Shown here: positions 8,232 through 18,490 of the stretch, in pieces
Layout: each line of letters begins with the position of its first letter
Position numbering within the stretch: position 1 is the stretch's first letter
From: Actinospineispora eucalypti
GTDB taxonomy: Bacteria; Actinomycetota; Actinomycetes; Mycobacteriales; Pseudonocardiaceae
DNA: 64,000 nucleotides
Reading direction: 5' to 3'
Assembly: GCA_014208095.1 (NCBI GenBank)
Contig: JACHMT010000005.1
Span: 620,001 to 684,000 of the forward strand
The notes under the pieces: generated by a model
Database searches by the model: none
The model's input: only the letters and a program-made list of their open reading frames with translations
What the model was told of the DNA's origin: nothing
Made by a program: the position numbers and the translations under genes

Positions 8232-8675
8232 CCGCGCCGTGCCCCGACGGCTCAGGCGGCGTCGCCCGGCCTGGAGCGTCGCGCTCCGGCGGCACGACGT
8301 CGTCAACTCGGCGGCGGAGGTCCGGGCGACCCGGTTGTACTTCGACGGGCTGGCGGCCCGCATACCCCGGTGTGCTGATCATGAATCGAGCCCGGCGCGG
8401 CTGTATCGGTCGCCAGATCGATCCCATTCGAGTCGCCCCCACCCCCGGTGCGATCCGTCGGGCCGATCCAGCTCATCGAGCTGAGGGCCCGATTCCTGGA
8501 TGATCGGGTGAGCGTGCATGCATTTCCGCACCACCGCGCCGTCCAATTGGAAAAGGCGCAGTATTTGTTATAGTGAATTGCAATGTCGTACTTGCTGGGA
8601 GGCGCAAATCCCCGGCGCCCGTCGTCGGCCACGCGCCGATCGGGTTGCGTGGTTTCCCCGGGAGGTTTGACTACC
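8232..8675. other. Intergenic region carrying the ftsK promoter
   Basis: The first 290 bp hold no convincing gene. From 8500 the sequence is clearly less GC-rich and carries the promoter at 8547-8574. An in-frame ATG at 8583 makes the last 93 bp potentially coding for an FtsK N-terminal extension. Confidence 0.5.
8547..8574 (+). promoter_or_regulatory. Sigma-70-type promoter for ftsK
   Basis: TTGGAA (8547-8552) and TATAGT (8569-8574) are separated by 16 bp in a locally AT-rich stretch. The -10 ends 8 nt before an ATG at 8583 that is in frame with FtsK, and about 100 nt before the GTG at 8676. Confidence 0.6.
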
Positions 8676-11201
<2,526 letters not shown>

Positions 11202-11730
11202 TCGGGCCGACGCCGGCGGGCCGCGGTTCGGGCTTGGGCTCCGACTCCCGGTTCGGCGCGGGTCGGATTCGGAAAGACGGCCTGGACGGCGGAGTGGCCG
11301 CCGGCCTTGCTACGGAACGTGACCGGTACGGGTCGAGTTAGGTTGGCCCCGTTCGTCGAGTGCGACACTGTTCTGGTTTTTCCGCGCTCCAACCAGACTG
11401 GTGTCGCGCTCGACACGGCCCCGAGGCGGATTCGCTTGCGTGGCCCGGTGTTTCGCAACGCTGCGTCACGGCGGCCGCCGCGCACCACCCAGCTGCCGTG
11501 GGTGTGAGCGTGGAGCGCCCCGGAACGGTGCCGGGCCAGTCTCGAGCCGCGGCAGACCGTGGCCAGGGCCGTCCAGGCGGTTTTCGAACCCGGCCCCGCG
11601 CCGAACCGGTGGCCGGGTTCGAAAGACCGAGCCCGAACCCGCGGTGTCCCAGCTCGGGCGACAGGCCCAGACCGCCAACTGAACGGCTTGGCGCCTCGGT
11701 CGCGTCGTTGGCTCGGTGCCCGCGGCGGAC
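11202..11730. other. Convergent gap between ftsK and the sigma-like gene
   Basis: This 529-bp stretch has no supported gene. Its main structure is the 14-bp inverted repeat at 11582-11624. An outer imperfect pair (CCGCGGTTCGGGCTTGG-like at about 11221 and its complement at about 11627-11645) brackets much of the region. Confidence 0.5.
11582..11624. terminator. 14-bp perfect inverted repeat, possible bidirectional terminator
   Basis: TTTCGAACCCGGCC (11582-11595) and its exact complement (11611-11624) flank a 15-nt loop. It sits between two convergent genes, where a shared terminator is expected. There is no T-tract, as is common in high-GC actinobacteria. It is not a tRNA: no acceptor or anticodon stem is present. 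Confidence 0.45.
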
Positions 11731-13683
11731 TCAGTGGTCCCCGCCGCCACCTCCACTGCGGGAGCCTCCGCCGCCACCGCCTCCGCCGCCGCGTGACCCG
11801 CCGCCGTCGTGCGATCCGCCGCCATCGTGTGACCCGCCGCCGTCGTGTGACCCGCCACCGCCCCGGGAACCGCCGGAGTCACCGTCCGAGTCGCCACCGG
11901 AGTCGCGGTGTGAGCCGCCGCCGCTCCGGGACTCGCCCGAGTCGCGGTGGCGCCCGGACCCCCGGGAGCCGCCGTCGGAGTCGGAGCCCCGCGTACCGCG
12001 GGACCCGGAGCCGTCGTCGGCGCGACGGTGCCGGCCGCCGCCGGAAGGACGCTCACCGCCGCTCGGACGCGCCTGCTGCCCCTCGGACGAGCCGCGCTGG
12101 CCCTCCGGCGATCCTGGCCGCCTGGCGGCCTGCTGATCGTGCCCGGCGTTGTTCTGCCCGGCGCCCGGTTGGCTCTGCCCCGGGTTGTTCTGTTCGGGGG
12201 CCGGCCGGCTTTGGCCGGGGTTGGCCTGCTCGGGAGACGGCTGGCCCGGCCCGGGGTTGTTCTGTTCGGGGGACGGCTGGCCCGGCCCGGGGTTGTTCTG
12301 TTCGGGGGACGGCTGGCCCGGCCCGGGGTTGTTCTGTTCGGGGGACGGCTGGCTCGGCCCGGGGCCGGGGCGGCTCTGTGGAGCGGCGTTGCCCGGTCCC
12401 GCGAACAGGTTCATCCGGGACTGCTCGGGCTGGGGAGCCGGCAAGGTCTCGGCGACCGGGGCGGGGGGACGCGGCTGCCCGGGCGGTTGCCAGGGACCGG
12501 GCGGGTACTCGCCCGGCCAGGGGAACGACCCGCCGGGCGGCCACTGCGCCCACGGCGGGCGGTGACCGTGGTCGTGATCGTGGTCACCGCGATGCCAGGA
12601 ACGGCCCCGGTCCCCGTCGCCGTCCCCGTCGTTGTGGTCATGGTCGCCGTCGTCGTCGAAGTCGTTCCACCAACGGACCCGGGAGTCGTCGTTTCCCGAG
12701 GCGGCGGCGTTCGGGGCCACCGGGATGACCGGCCCGGGGGCCGGCCGCAGGAGGGCCGTCGGGTCCAGCTCGGCCGGGCCGGGCTCGCTGGTGGGCGCGA
12801 TGACCGGGGTGTCGGGGGTGCCCAGCTCGGGCGAGGCCGGACCGGGGGCGAGGCCGCCTTCCGGCACCGTGCCGGTACCGCCGGCCTCCAGCAGGTTCAG
12901 CATGCTCTCGGAGGAGAGCTGGGTGGCCATGGTGGCGCTCACCGCGCCGACCAGCGCCACCGCCGCGGCCGCGCCGGCGGTTGCCCGCTGGCGCCGGGCC
13001 ATCCGCTCGAACGCCACCGGGTCCGGGGTGTTGTCGTCGGTGGGGGAGAGGCGGACGGTGAGCGCGTGCAGCTCGCGACCGACCCAGTGCTGGATCGCCG
13101 CCCACCTTGCGTCCGGGTCCCGTTGCGCGTCCCTCGGGATGAGGTCCTGCGCACCGAGCTTGCGGGCGAGGGTGAACTGGCCGTGGGCCAGCCGGGTCTC
13201 GATCGTGGCCGAGCCGGTGCCTTCCTCGTCGGCCACCTCGGGCACGGAGAGCCCGGCCATGTGGTGCAGCACCAGAGCCCGCCGCTGCACCGCCGGCAGC
13301 TCGGCCAGCACGTTGAGCACGGCGGGCCGGGCCTCGCGGGCGGAGGCCAGCCGGGACAGCTCGCCGGCCGAGGAGCCCAGGCGACGCCGCTCGGTGGCCG
13401 ACTGGCTGGCGGTGCGGCGCATCCACCGCATGGGGTCGGGCAGCTCGCGCACGGTCTCCCACTGCCGCCAGGCACTGGTCATCGCCCGCTGGACCGCGGC
13501 CCGTGCTCGCGCGCCGTCGCCGAGCAGGGCGTGCTGCTCGGCGACGAGGCGCGGGTAGGCCGTCAGGTAGTACCGGTTGAACTCGGTCCGGTGAGTCTGC
13601 CGGGCCGGTAATCGTGCCGAGGCACGCGCCGATGGCTGGCCCAGCGAGGCAGCGCCTTGGCCGCCGGCCAGTCTGTCCAGCAT
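11731..13683 (-). CDS. ECF sigma-like protein with transmembrane segment and long low-complexity tail
   Basis: The 650-residue product begins like an actinobacterial SigE-family ECF sigma factor: region 2-like segment at 33-100 (FNRYYLTAYPRLVAEQ, AWRQWETVRELPDPMRWMRR) and region 4-like helix-turn-helix at 123-178 (LPAVQRRALVLHHMAGLSVPEVAD). It then has a single hydrophobic helix at about 236-256, an Asp/His-rich patch at 341-375 (DDDGDHDHND, GDHDHDHGH), Pro-rich sequence, tandem 12-residue NNPGPGQPSPEQ repeats at 440-500, and a Gly/Ser/Arg/His tail with GGGSHD repeats. The ATG at 13683 has AAGGAGAG upstream. If the N-terminus is cytoplasmic the tail is outside the cell. It may be a membrane-held sigma factor or a former sigma factor with another role. 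Confidence 0.75.
   Translation of the reverse strand: MLDRLAGGQGAASLGQPSARASARLPARQTHRTEFNRYYLTAYPRLVAEQHALLGDGARARAAVQRAMTSAWRQWETVRELPDPMRWMRRTASQSATERRRLGSSAGELSRLASAREARPAVLNVLAELPAVQRRALVLHHMAGLSVPEVADEEGTGSATIETRLAHGQFTLARKLGAQDLIPRDAQRDPDARWAAIQHWVGRELHALTVRLSPTDDNTPDPVAFERMARRQRATAGAAAAVALVGAVSATMATQLSSESMLNLLEAGGTGTVPEGGLAPGPASPELGTPDTPVIAPTSEPGPAELDPTALLRPAPGPVIPVAPNAAASGNDDSRVRWWNDFDDDGDHDHNDGDGDGDRGRSWHRGDHDHDHGHRPPWAQWPPGGSFPWPGEYPPGPWQPPGQPRPPAPVAETLPAPQPEQSRMNLFAGPGNAAPQSRPGPGPSQPSPEQNNPGPGQPSPEQNNPGPGQPSPEQNNPGPGQPSPEQANPGQSRPAPEQNNPGQSQPGAGQNNAGHDQQAARRPGSPEGQRGSSEGQQARPSGGERPSGGGRHRRADDGSGSRGTRGSDSDGGSRGSGRHRDSGESRSGGGSHRDSGGDSDGDSGGSRGGGGSHDGGGSHDGGGSHDGGGSRGGGGGGGGGSRSGGGGGDH
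12186..12360 (-). repeat. 36-bp in-frame tandem repeats in the sigma-like gene
   Basis: Three near-perfect and about two degenerate 36-bp units encode 12-residue NNPGPGQPSPEQ-type repeats. Near-identity at the DNA level suggests recent expansion or homogenisation. Confidence 0.85.
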
Positions 13684-13735
13684 CCGGCTGACTCTCCTTG
13701 TCCCGGGGGCGGCTGGGGCGGCCGCTCCCGGCTAG

Positions 13736-13839
13736 GTCTCCCGCGGGCGCCTGACTGGGCGCCCGCTCGGTTAGCGCGTTCCGCTCTGTCTCCCGCGGAC
13801 GCCTGACTGGGCGCCCGCTCGGTTAGCGCGTTCCGCGCT
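13736..13839 (-). repeat. Two tandem 52-bp paired-hairpin elements (family 2)
   Basis: Positions 13736-13787 and 13788-13839 are direct copies differing at two positions by my count. Read on the minus strand each has a small hairpin AGCGCG-GAA-CGCGCT (altered in one arm in the distal copy), then a second hairpin GCGCCC-loop-GGCG with GAGCG before and CGCGGGAGAC after. The pair begins 12 nt after the stop of the DivIVA-like gene. Relatives lie at 33.33 and 47.9 kb. Confidence 0.85.
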
Positions 13840-13851
13840 GAAAACGCGAAC

Positions 13852-14745
13852 TCAGGCGCCGGTACGGGCCTGGAGGTGCTCGTCGTGGTCCTCGTGCTCG
13901 TTGACCCGGTGGTGCGGGCGCGGGTGCGGGCGTGGGTGCGGCCGGGGCTGCGCCGGTGCCGGCACCCGCTGCTGCAGGTTGGCCGCCCGCTCGCCGCCGA
14001 ACTCGCCGGCCAGCGACTCGAGCAGCCGGGCCAGCTGGCCGCGTACCTCGTCGTGCAGCGAGCGCAACCGGGCCAGCTCCTGCTCGGCGGCCTCGTGCCG
14101 CTCGCGGATGGCCTTCTCGGCCTTGAGCCGCTCCTGCTCGGCGCGCGCCTTGGCGTCCTGGCGAACCTGCTCGGACTGGCGGCGCACCTCGGAGATCATC
14201 CGCTCGGCCTCTTCGCGGGCCGCGGCGGTCTGCTCCGAGATCTGGCGCTCCCGCTCGTCCAGCTTCACCTTGCGCTGGGTGGCTTCCTGCTCCAGCGTGG
14301 CGGTGCGGGCGATGAGCGACTGCTCGACCTCGTGCCGGTGGGCCTCGGCGTCCTCGCGGGCGCGCTCGAGCAGCGCGGTGGCCTCACGGGCGGCGCTGGA
14401 ACGGACGTCCCCGGCCTCCTGCTCGGCGGCCCGGAGCAGCTTCTCCACCCGGTACCCGAAGCCCTGCTTGGACTCGGAGTCGCGGTTTTCGGACTCGGAG
14501 TTCTGCAGCTCCTCGAGCTGGGTCTGCGCGTTGCGCAGCTCCCCTTCGACCCAGTCGGCTCGACGGCGCTCGCGTTGGTGGGACTTCTGCGCGTCGGCGA
14601 GCGCGGCGTGCAGAGTGTGCACGTGGTCGTCGACCTGGCGGCGGTCGTAGCCGCGCCGGACGAGGTCGAAGACGTGCGTCTGGACTGAGTCGATCTGCGG
14701 CTCAGTCACGGGCTTGGGTGTGTTGTTGGCGGAACACGGGGACAC
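13852..14745 (-). CDS. DivIVA-like coiled-coil protein
   Basis: A 297-residue protein, mostly charged coiled coil (about residues 45-245, rich in Glu/Arg/Ala/Gln). The start of the coil (VFDLVRRGYDRRQVDDHV) matches the DivIVA/Wag31 N-terminal pattern for polar or septal proteins. The C-terminus has PRPHPRPHPRPHHR, a His/Pro/Arg repeat, then an acidic His tail. The upstream GTG at 14745 is accepted because the frame is open, but a GTG at 14709 just before the conserved part is possible; neither has an ideal ribosome site. It may act in apical growth or cytoskeletal organisation, by family inference. Confidence 0.7.
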   Translation of the reverse strand: MSPCSANNTPKPVTEPQIDSVQTHVFDLVRRGYDRRQVDDHVHTLHAALADAQKSHQRERRRADWVEGELRNAQTQLEELQNSESENRDSESKQGFGYRVEKLLRAAEQEAGDVRSSAAREATALLERAREDAEAHRHEVEQSLIARTATLEQEATQRKVKLDERERQISEQTAAAREEAERMISEVRRQSEQVRQDAKARAEQERLKAEKAIRERHEAAEQELARLRSLHDEVRGQLARLLESLAGEFGGERAANLQQRVPAPAQPRPHPRPHPRPHHRVNEHEDHDEHLQARTGA

Positions 14746-15231
14746 CCCTTGTTAGGTTCAGGTCTGGCCTTACGTCGTGCGAATCGTGCGGGAGCTGCTG
14801 TGCATTAGCTCCTGAAACGGATTAGGCCCGTATCGGGGGAGCTGTGGGCCTCATTCGAGTGAACCAGAAGCGCCCGCAGACTACTCCAGGCCTCACATCA
14901 CGGTGCAATCACAGCCACCCGTTAGGGTGAACACTGTTAATAAACTTTGATTCTTACTGTGTGTGTCTGGCCTGGTCGGGCGGCCGTCGAGACTCTCCGG
15001 TGACCGACTCGTTACCTCTGTGACCTGCGTGTATTCGCCCCTTCCCGGTCAAGTGTTGGTGAGCCAGGTCACCCATATTTTCCAGTTCGTTAATATTGTG
15101 GCCGCAAATGTGCAGCCTGCCGGATCCGTCGATGCCCGGCATCGCTAAAAGTGATGACCGGTCACTCGGTGGCGCGCTGGATGGGTGAATAGTGAACACT
15201 TAGTTAGGAGACTAAAGTAGGTGTAGGACAT
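14746..15231. other. AT-richer intergenic region between divIVA-like gene and argA
   Basis: About 486 bp with markedly lower GC than the flanking genes. It should contain the promoter of the minus-strand DivIVA-like gene and the end of the argA transcript. A hairpin GGAGCT-N10-AGCTCC lies near 14793-14814, and a short TTAGT/ACTAA inverted repeat about 35 bp after the argA stop. No gene is supported. Confidence 0.5.
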
Positions 15232-15750
15232 CTACAGTTCGAGAAGCATTCGCACGTTCCCGAGTGTGTTCGGGCGCACATAGGCCAGGTCCAGGAACTC
15301 CGCCACGCCCGCGTCGTAGGAACGCCGCATCTGCTCGTAGACCTCGGGAGACACCGGCGTACCGTCGATCTCGGTGAAGCCGTGCCGGCCGAAGAAGTTC
15401 TTCTCGAACGTGAGCACGAACACACGTCGCACGCCTACCTCGCGCGCGGTACGCACCAGAGCGTTCATCAGCGCGTTACCCACGCCGGTCCCGGCGGCGG
15501 AAGGGTCCACCGCGACGGTGCGCACCTCGGCCAGGTCCTGCCAGAGCACGTGCAGCGCGCCACAGCCGACGATCCGGCCCTCGTGCTCGACCACCCAGAA
15601 CTCCTGCACGGTCTCGTACAGGGTGATCAGATCCTTGGCCAGCAGCACCCGGCCGGCGTAGTGGTCGACCAGCGCCTTGATAGCCACCACGTCGTCGGTG
15701 CGCGCGCGGCGCGCGACCGTGTCGGGCCCAGTGGTCACGTCGACCGACAT
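15232..15750 (-). CDS. argA: Amino-acid N-acetyltransferase (ArgA-type GNAT)
   Basis: A 172-residue GNAT enzyme. It shows IKALVDHYAGRVLLAKDLITLYE at the start, the core VGCGALHVLWQDLAEVRTVAVDP and the acetyl-CoA loop GTGVGNALMNAL, features of the short actinobacterial N-acetylglutamate synthase (M. tuberculosis Rv2747). The reaction acetylates glutamate or glutamine as the first step of arginine synthesis. The neighbourhood (ftsK on one side, pgsA-clgR on the other) is the same as in M. tuberculosis. The ATG at 15750 is the only start before the conserved region; it faces rimO divergently across 31 bp. Confidence 0.85.
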   Translation of the reverse strand: MSVDVTTGPDTVARRARTDDVVAIKALVDHYAGRVLLAKDLITLYETVQEFWVVEHEGRIVGCGALHVLWQDLAEVRTVAVDPSAAGTGVGNALMNALVRTAREVGVRRVFVLTFEKNFFGRHGFTEIDGTPVSPEVYEQMRRSYDAGVAEFLDLAYVRPNTLGNVRMLLEL

Positions 15751-15769
15751 TAACGGATCCGGTGCCGGA

Positions 15770-15775
15770 TACCCT
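15770..15775 (+). promoter_or_regulatory. -10 box (TACCCT) for leaderless rimO
   Basis: TACCCT ends 6 nt before the GTG start of rimO and no ribosome site is present, as expected for a leaderless mRNA. Confidence 0.5.
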
Positions 15776-15781
15776 TGAGCC

Positions 15782-17227
15782 GTGCCACGGGGACAGACAC
15801 AACCGAAGGCGGCCTTGGTAACCCTGGGGTGCGCGCGCAACGACCTGGATTCGGAGGAGCTGGCGGGCCGGCTCACCGCGCAGGGATGGAGCCTGGTCGA
15901 CGCCGAGTCGTCCGGGGACGACTCGCCCGACGTCATCGTGGTGAACACCTGCGGGTTCGTGGCCCAGGCCAAGAAGGACTCCATCGACACCGTGCTGGCC
16001 GCGTCCGACGCGGCGCGCGAGGTGGGCGCCAAGGTGGTCGCCGTCGGCTGCCTGGCCGAGCGGTACGGCGCCGAGCTGGCCGCCGAGCTGCCCGAGGCGG
16101 ACGCGGTGCTCGGCTTCGACCAGTACTCGGAGCTGGGCGCGCGGCTGTCCGAGGTGGTGGCCGGCCGGCACGTCGAGTCGCACAAGCCGGTGGACCGGCG
16201 CACCCTGCTGCCGATCAGCCCGGTGTCCCGGCCGGCGGCCGCGGAGACCGTCGCGGTGCCCGGTCACGGCTGGGTGCCGGACGTGACCAGGCGCAGGCTG
16301 GACGACCGGCCGGTGGCGCCGCTGAAGCTGGCTTCCGGGTGCGACCGGCGCTGCGCCTTCTGCGCCATCCCCTCGTTCCGGGGCTCCTTCGTGTCCCGCC
16401 CGCCGGCGGAGGTTCTCGGCGAGGCGGCCTGGCTGGCCGAGCAGGGTGTGCGCGAGCTGGTGCTGGTCAGCGAGAACTCGACCTCCTACGGCAAGGACCT
16501 CGGTGACCTGCGCTCGCTGGAGGCGCTACTGCCCCGGTTGGCCGCGATCGAGGGCATCGAGCGGGTGCGGGTCAGCTACCTGCAGCCGGCGGAGACTAGG
16601 CCCGGCCTGATCGAGGCGATCGCCGGGACGCCCGGCGTCGCGGACTACTTCGACCTCTCCTTCCAGCACGCCAGCGAGCCGGTGCTGCGCCGGATGCGCC
16701 GGTTCGGCTCGGTGGAGGCCTTCCTCGACCTGTGCAACCGGATCCGCGCGCTGGCCCCGGACGCCGGCATCCGCAGCAACGTGATCGTCGGCTTCCCCGG
16801 GGAGACCGAGGCCGACCTGGCCGAGCTGGAGCGCTTCCTCACGGAGGCCCGGCTGGACGCCGTGGGAGTGTTCGGCTACTCGGACGAGGACGGCACCGAG
16901 GCCGTCGACTACCCGGAGAAGGTGCCGGCCGAGGTGATCGCCGAGCGGGTGGCGCGGGTCACTCAGCTGGCCGAGGAGCTGACCAACCAGCGGGCCGAGG
17001 ACCGGATCGGTTCCACGGTGCGGGTGCTGGTCGAGGAACTGGGCGAGCAGGACGCGGCGGACGAGGGCGAAGCGGTGGGCATCGGCCGGGCCGCGCACCA
17101 GGCGCCCGAGGTGGACGGCGAGTGCATCCTCACCGGCGACGGCTGGCGGCCGGGCGAGCTGGTCGACGCCGTGGTGCTGGACACCGAGGGTGTCGACCTG
17201 GTCGTGGCGCGCGGGGGGCCGAGGTGA
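15782..17227 (+). CDS. rimO: Ribosomal protein S12 methylthiotransferase RimO
   Basis: A 481-residue radical-SAM enzyme that adds a methylthio group to the conserved Asp of ribosomal protein S12. The N-terminal UPF0004 domain has TLGCARNDLDSEE, VVNTCGFV and VGCLAER, whose Cys residues bind the second Fe-S cluster. The radical SAM motif is CDRRCAFCAIP, near residue 190. A TRAM-like C-terminal domain follows. GTG start at 15782, apparently leaderless. The next gene, pgsA, overlaps the stop. Confidence 0.95.
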   Translation: MPRGQTQPKAALVTLGCARNDLDSEELAGRLTAQGWSLVDAESSGDDSPDVIVVNTCGFVAQAKKDSIDTVLAASDAAREVGAKVVAVGCLAERYGAELAAELPEADAVLGFDQYSELGARLSEVVAGRHVESHKPVDRRTLLPISPVSRPAAAETVAVPGHGWVPDVTRRRLDDRPVAPLKLASGCDRRCAFCAIPSFRGSFVSRPPAEVLGEAAWLAEQGVRELVLVSENSTSYGKDLGDLRSLEALLPRLAAIEGIERVRVSYLQPAETRPGLIEAIAGTPGVADYFDLSFQHASEPVLRRMRRFGSVEAFLDLCNRIRALAPDAGIRSNVIVGFPGETEADLAELERFLTEARLDAVGVFGYSDEDGTEAVDYPEKVPAEVIAERVARVTQLAEELTNQRAEDRIGSTVRVLVEELGEQDAADEGEAVGIGRAAHQAPEVDGECILTGDGWRPGELVDAVVLDTEGVDLVVARGGPR

Positions 17228-17838
17228 GCGAGCCGACGGAGCCGGAGGCGCCGTTGGTCAACCTGGCCAACGCGTTGACCATGCTGCGCCTGGTGCTGGT
17301 GCCGGTGTTCCTGGCGTTCCTGCTGGTACACGACGGGCAGCACACCGGCTGGCGGCTGGCCGCCGGCGGCGTGTTCGTGGTGGCCTCGCTCACCGACCGG
17401 TTCGACGGCCAGATCGCGCGCAGCCGGGGACTGGTCACCCGCTTCGGCATGATCGCCGACCCGATCGCCGACAAGGCGCTGACCGGGGCGGCGCTGGTCG
17501 GGCTGAGCCTGCTGGGCGAGCTCTCCTGGTGGGTGACCACGGTGATCGCGGTCCGCGAGCTGGGGGTCACGGCGCTGCGGTTCTGGGTGCTGCGCCACGG
17601 TGTGATCGCCGCCTCACGTGGCGGAAAGCTCAAGACGCTGGCCCAGACGATCGCCATCGGCTTCTACCTGCTCCCGCTGACCCTGGTCGCCCCGGCCGCC
17701 CTGGTCGGGCACGCCCGCTGGTGGCTGATGGCCATCGCGGTGGCGTTGACGCTGGTCACAGGCCTGGACTACGTCCTGCGCGCGCTGCGCCTGCGGGCCC
17801 GCGGCGTGGCGGCGGCCCGAGCGGTCACCGGAACCTGA
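17224..17838 (+). CDS. pgsA: CDP-diacylglycerol-glycerol-3-phosphate 3-phosphatidyltransferase
   Basis: A 204-residue membrane enzyme that makes phosphatidylglycerol phosphate. The CDP-alcohol phosphotransferase signature is intact near residues 58-85: DRFDGQIAR, then G-MIAD-PIADK, giving all four metal-binding Asp residues. About five hydrophobic segments follow. GTG at 17224 overlaps the rimO TGA (GTGA). In M. tuberculosis the equivalent pgsA3 also precedes clgR; in many other actinobacteria cinA lies between, but it is absent here. Confidence 0.92.
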   Translation: MSEPTEPEAPLVNLANALTMLRLVLVPVFLAFLLVHDGQHTGWRLAAGGVFVVASLTDRFDGQIARSRGLVTRFGMIADPIADKALTGAALVGLSLLGELSWWVTTVIAVRELGVTALRFWVLRHGVIAASRGGKLKTLAQTIAIGFYLLPLTLVAPAALVGHARWWLMAIAVALTLVTGLDYVLRALRLRARGVAAARAVTGT

Positions 17839-17845
17839 TCACGGC

Positions 17846-17862
17846 GTTCGCCGTGAGCGGAC
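17846..17862. promoter_or_regulatory. Candidate ClgR operator
   Basis: GTTCGC-CGTGA-GCGGAC is an imperfect palindrome with the CGC-N5-GCG spacing of ClgR sites known in Streptomyces and Corynebacterium. It is followed by a TAACGT -10-like box at 17907-17912 and lies 123 bp before the clgR ATG. Its centre would be about 65 bp upstream of the start of transcription, a normal activator position. Confidence 0.55.
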
Positions 17863-17985
17863 AGGGTTCGCCGGGTTGCGCAGGGTCAACGGCGGCCGGA
17901 AATCGGTAACGTGGGTGCACCGGGACTCGCTCCCACTAGGAACAGGACGTCGCGCTCGTCGGAGCGGGCATAGGGAGGTTGGCTG

Positions 17986-18342
17986 ATGACCCTGCTACTG
18001 CGTGAGGCCATCGGTGGCAGCCTGCGGCGGGCCCGGGTGAAGCGCAGCCGCACTCTGCGCGACGTGTCGCACACCGCGCGGGTCAGCCTCGGTTACCTGA
18101 GCGAGGTGGAGCGGGGCCGCAAGGAGGCGTCCAGCGAGCTGTTGGCCGCGATCTGCGAGGCGCTGGAGTTCCCGCTGCCCGACCTGCTCGCCGAGGTGGC
18201 CGAGGAGCTGCGCCCCCTGCCCGCAATGCAGCCGCTGACCCCGATCGGCACCCGGCACACCGATCTTCGCCGCGCGGTCACCGCCGCCCCGGCGCGCCCG
18301 GCCGGCGCGCCCGCCTCTGCCCTGGTCCGGGTGGCTGCCTGA
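17986..18342 (+). CDS. clgR: ClgR, Clp protease gene activator
   Basis: A 118-residue XRE-type DNA-binding protein. The helix-turn-helix at about residues 8-65 (LREAIGGSLRRARVKRSRTLRDVS, ARVSLGYLSEVERGRKEAS) matches ClgR, the activator of clpP and clpC genes and of the pspA envelope-stress response. The C-terminal Ala-rich end (ASALVRVAA) is hydrophobic like a Clp degron, consistent with ClgR being a ClpP substrate. The ATG at 17986 has AGGGAGG upstream. A candidate operator at 17846-17862 suggests autoregulation. Confidence 0.92.
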   Translation: MTLLLREAIGGSLRRARVKRSRTLRDVSHTARVSLGYLSEVERGRKEASSELLAAICEALEFPLPDLLAEVAEELRPLPAMQPLTPIGTRHTDLRRAVTAAPARPAGAPASALVRVAA

Positions 18343-18372
18343 CCGCCCTGACAACCGGGTTTGCCCCGGTGG

Positions 18373-18393
18373 CCCTGAGCACGGGGGTCAGGG
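18373..18393 (+). terminator. Small hairpin between clgR and pspA
   Basis: CCCTGA and TCAGGG arms enclose a 9-nt loop about 30 nt after the clgR stop. It may be a weak terminator or processing site; no T-tract follows. Confidence 0.3.
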
Positions 18394-18490
18394 TGATCCC
18401 CGATATCGTCAACTTTGGTGGAAGCGGCGCGCGTTCGCTGACACCATGGGATCCGGTAGACGTGGCTCGAGGGACAGGCAGGCGGAGGAG

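Noticed and set aside
11582..11624. tRNA T-arm or tRNA fragment
   Set aside because: GGTTCGAA is present but there is no acceptor stem, anticodon arm or CCA region around it; it is a simple long hairpin.
12186..12360. CRISPR or minisatellite outside genes
   Set aside because: The 36-bp repeats keep the reading frame and encode a 12-residue protein repeat.
11947..13611. 554-residue plus-strand frame opposite the sigma-like gene
   Set aside because: The minus strand has sigma-type motifs and a ribosome site; the plus frame is low-complexity Gly/Arg/Val and has no start signal.
14954..15199. Small ORFs of 60-81 codons on both strands in the divIVA-argA gap
   Set aside because: They lack ribosome sites and codon bias, and overlap each other antisense in the AT-richer non-coding stretch.
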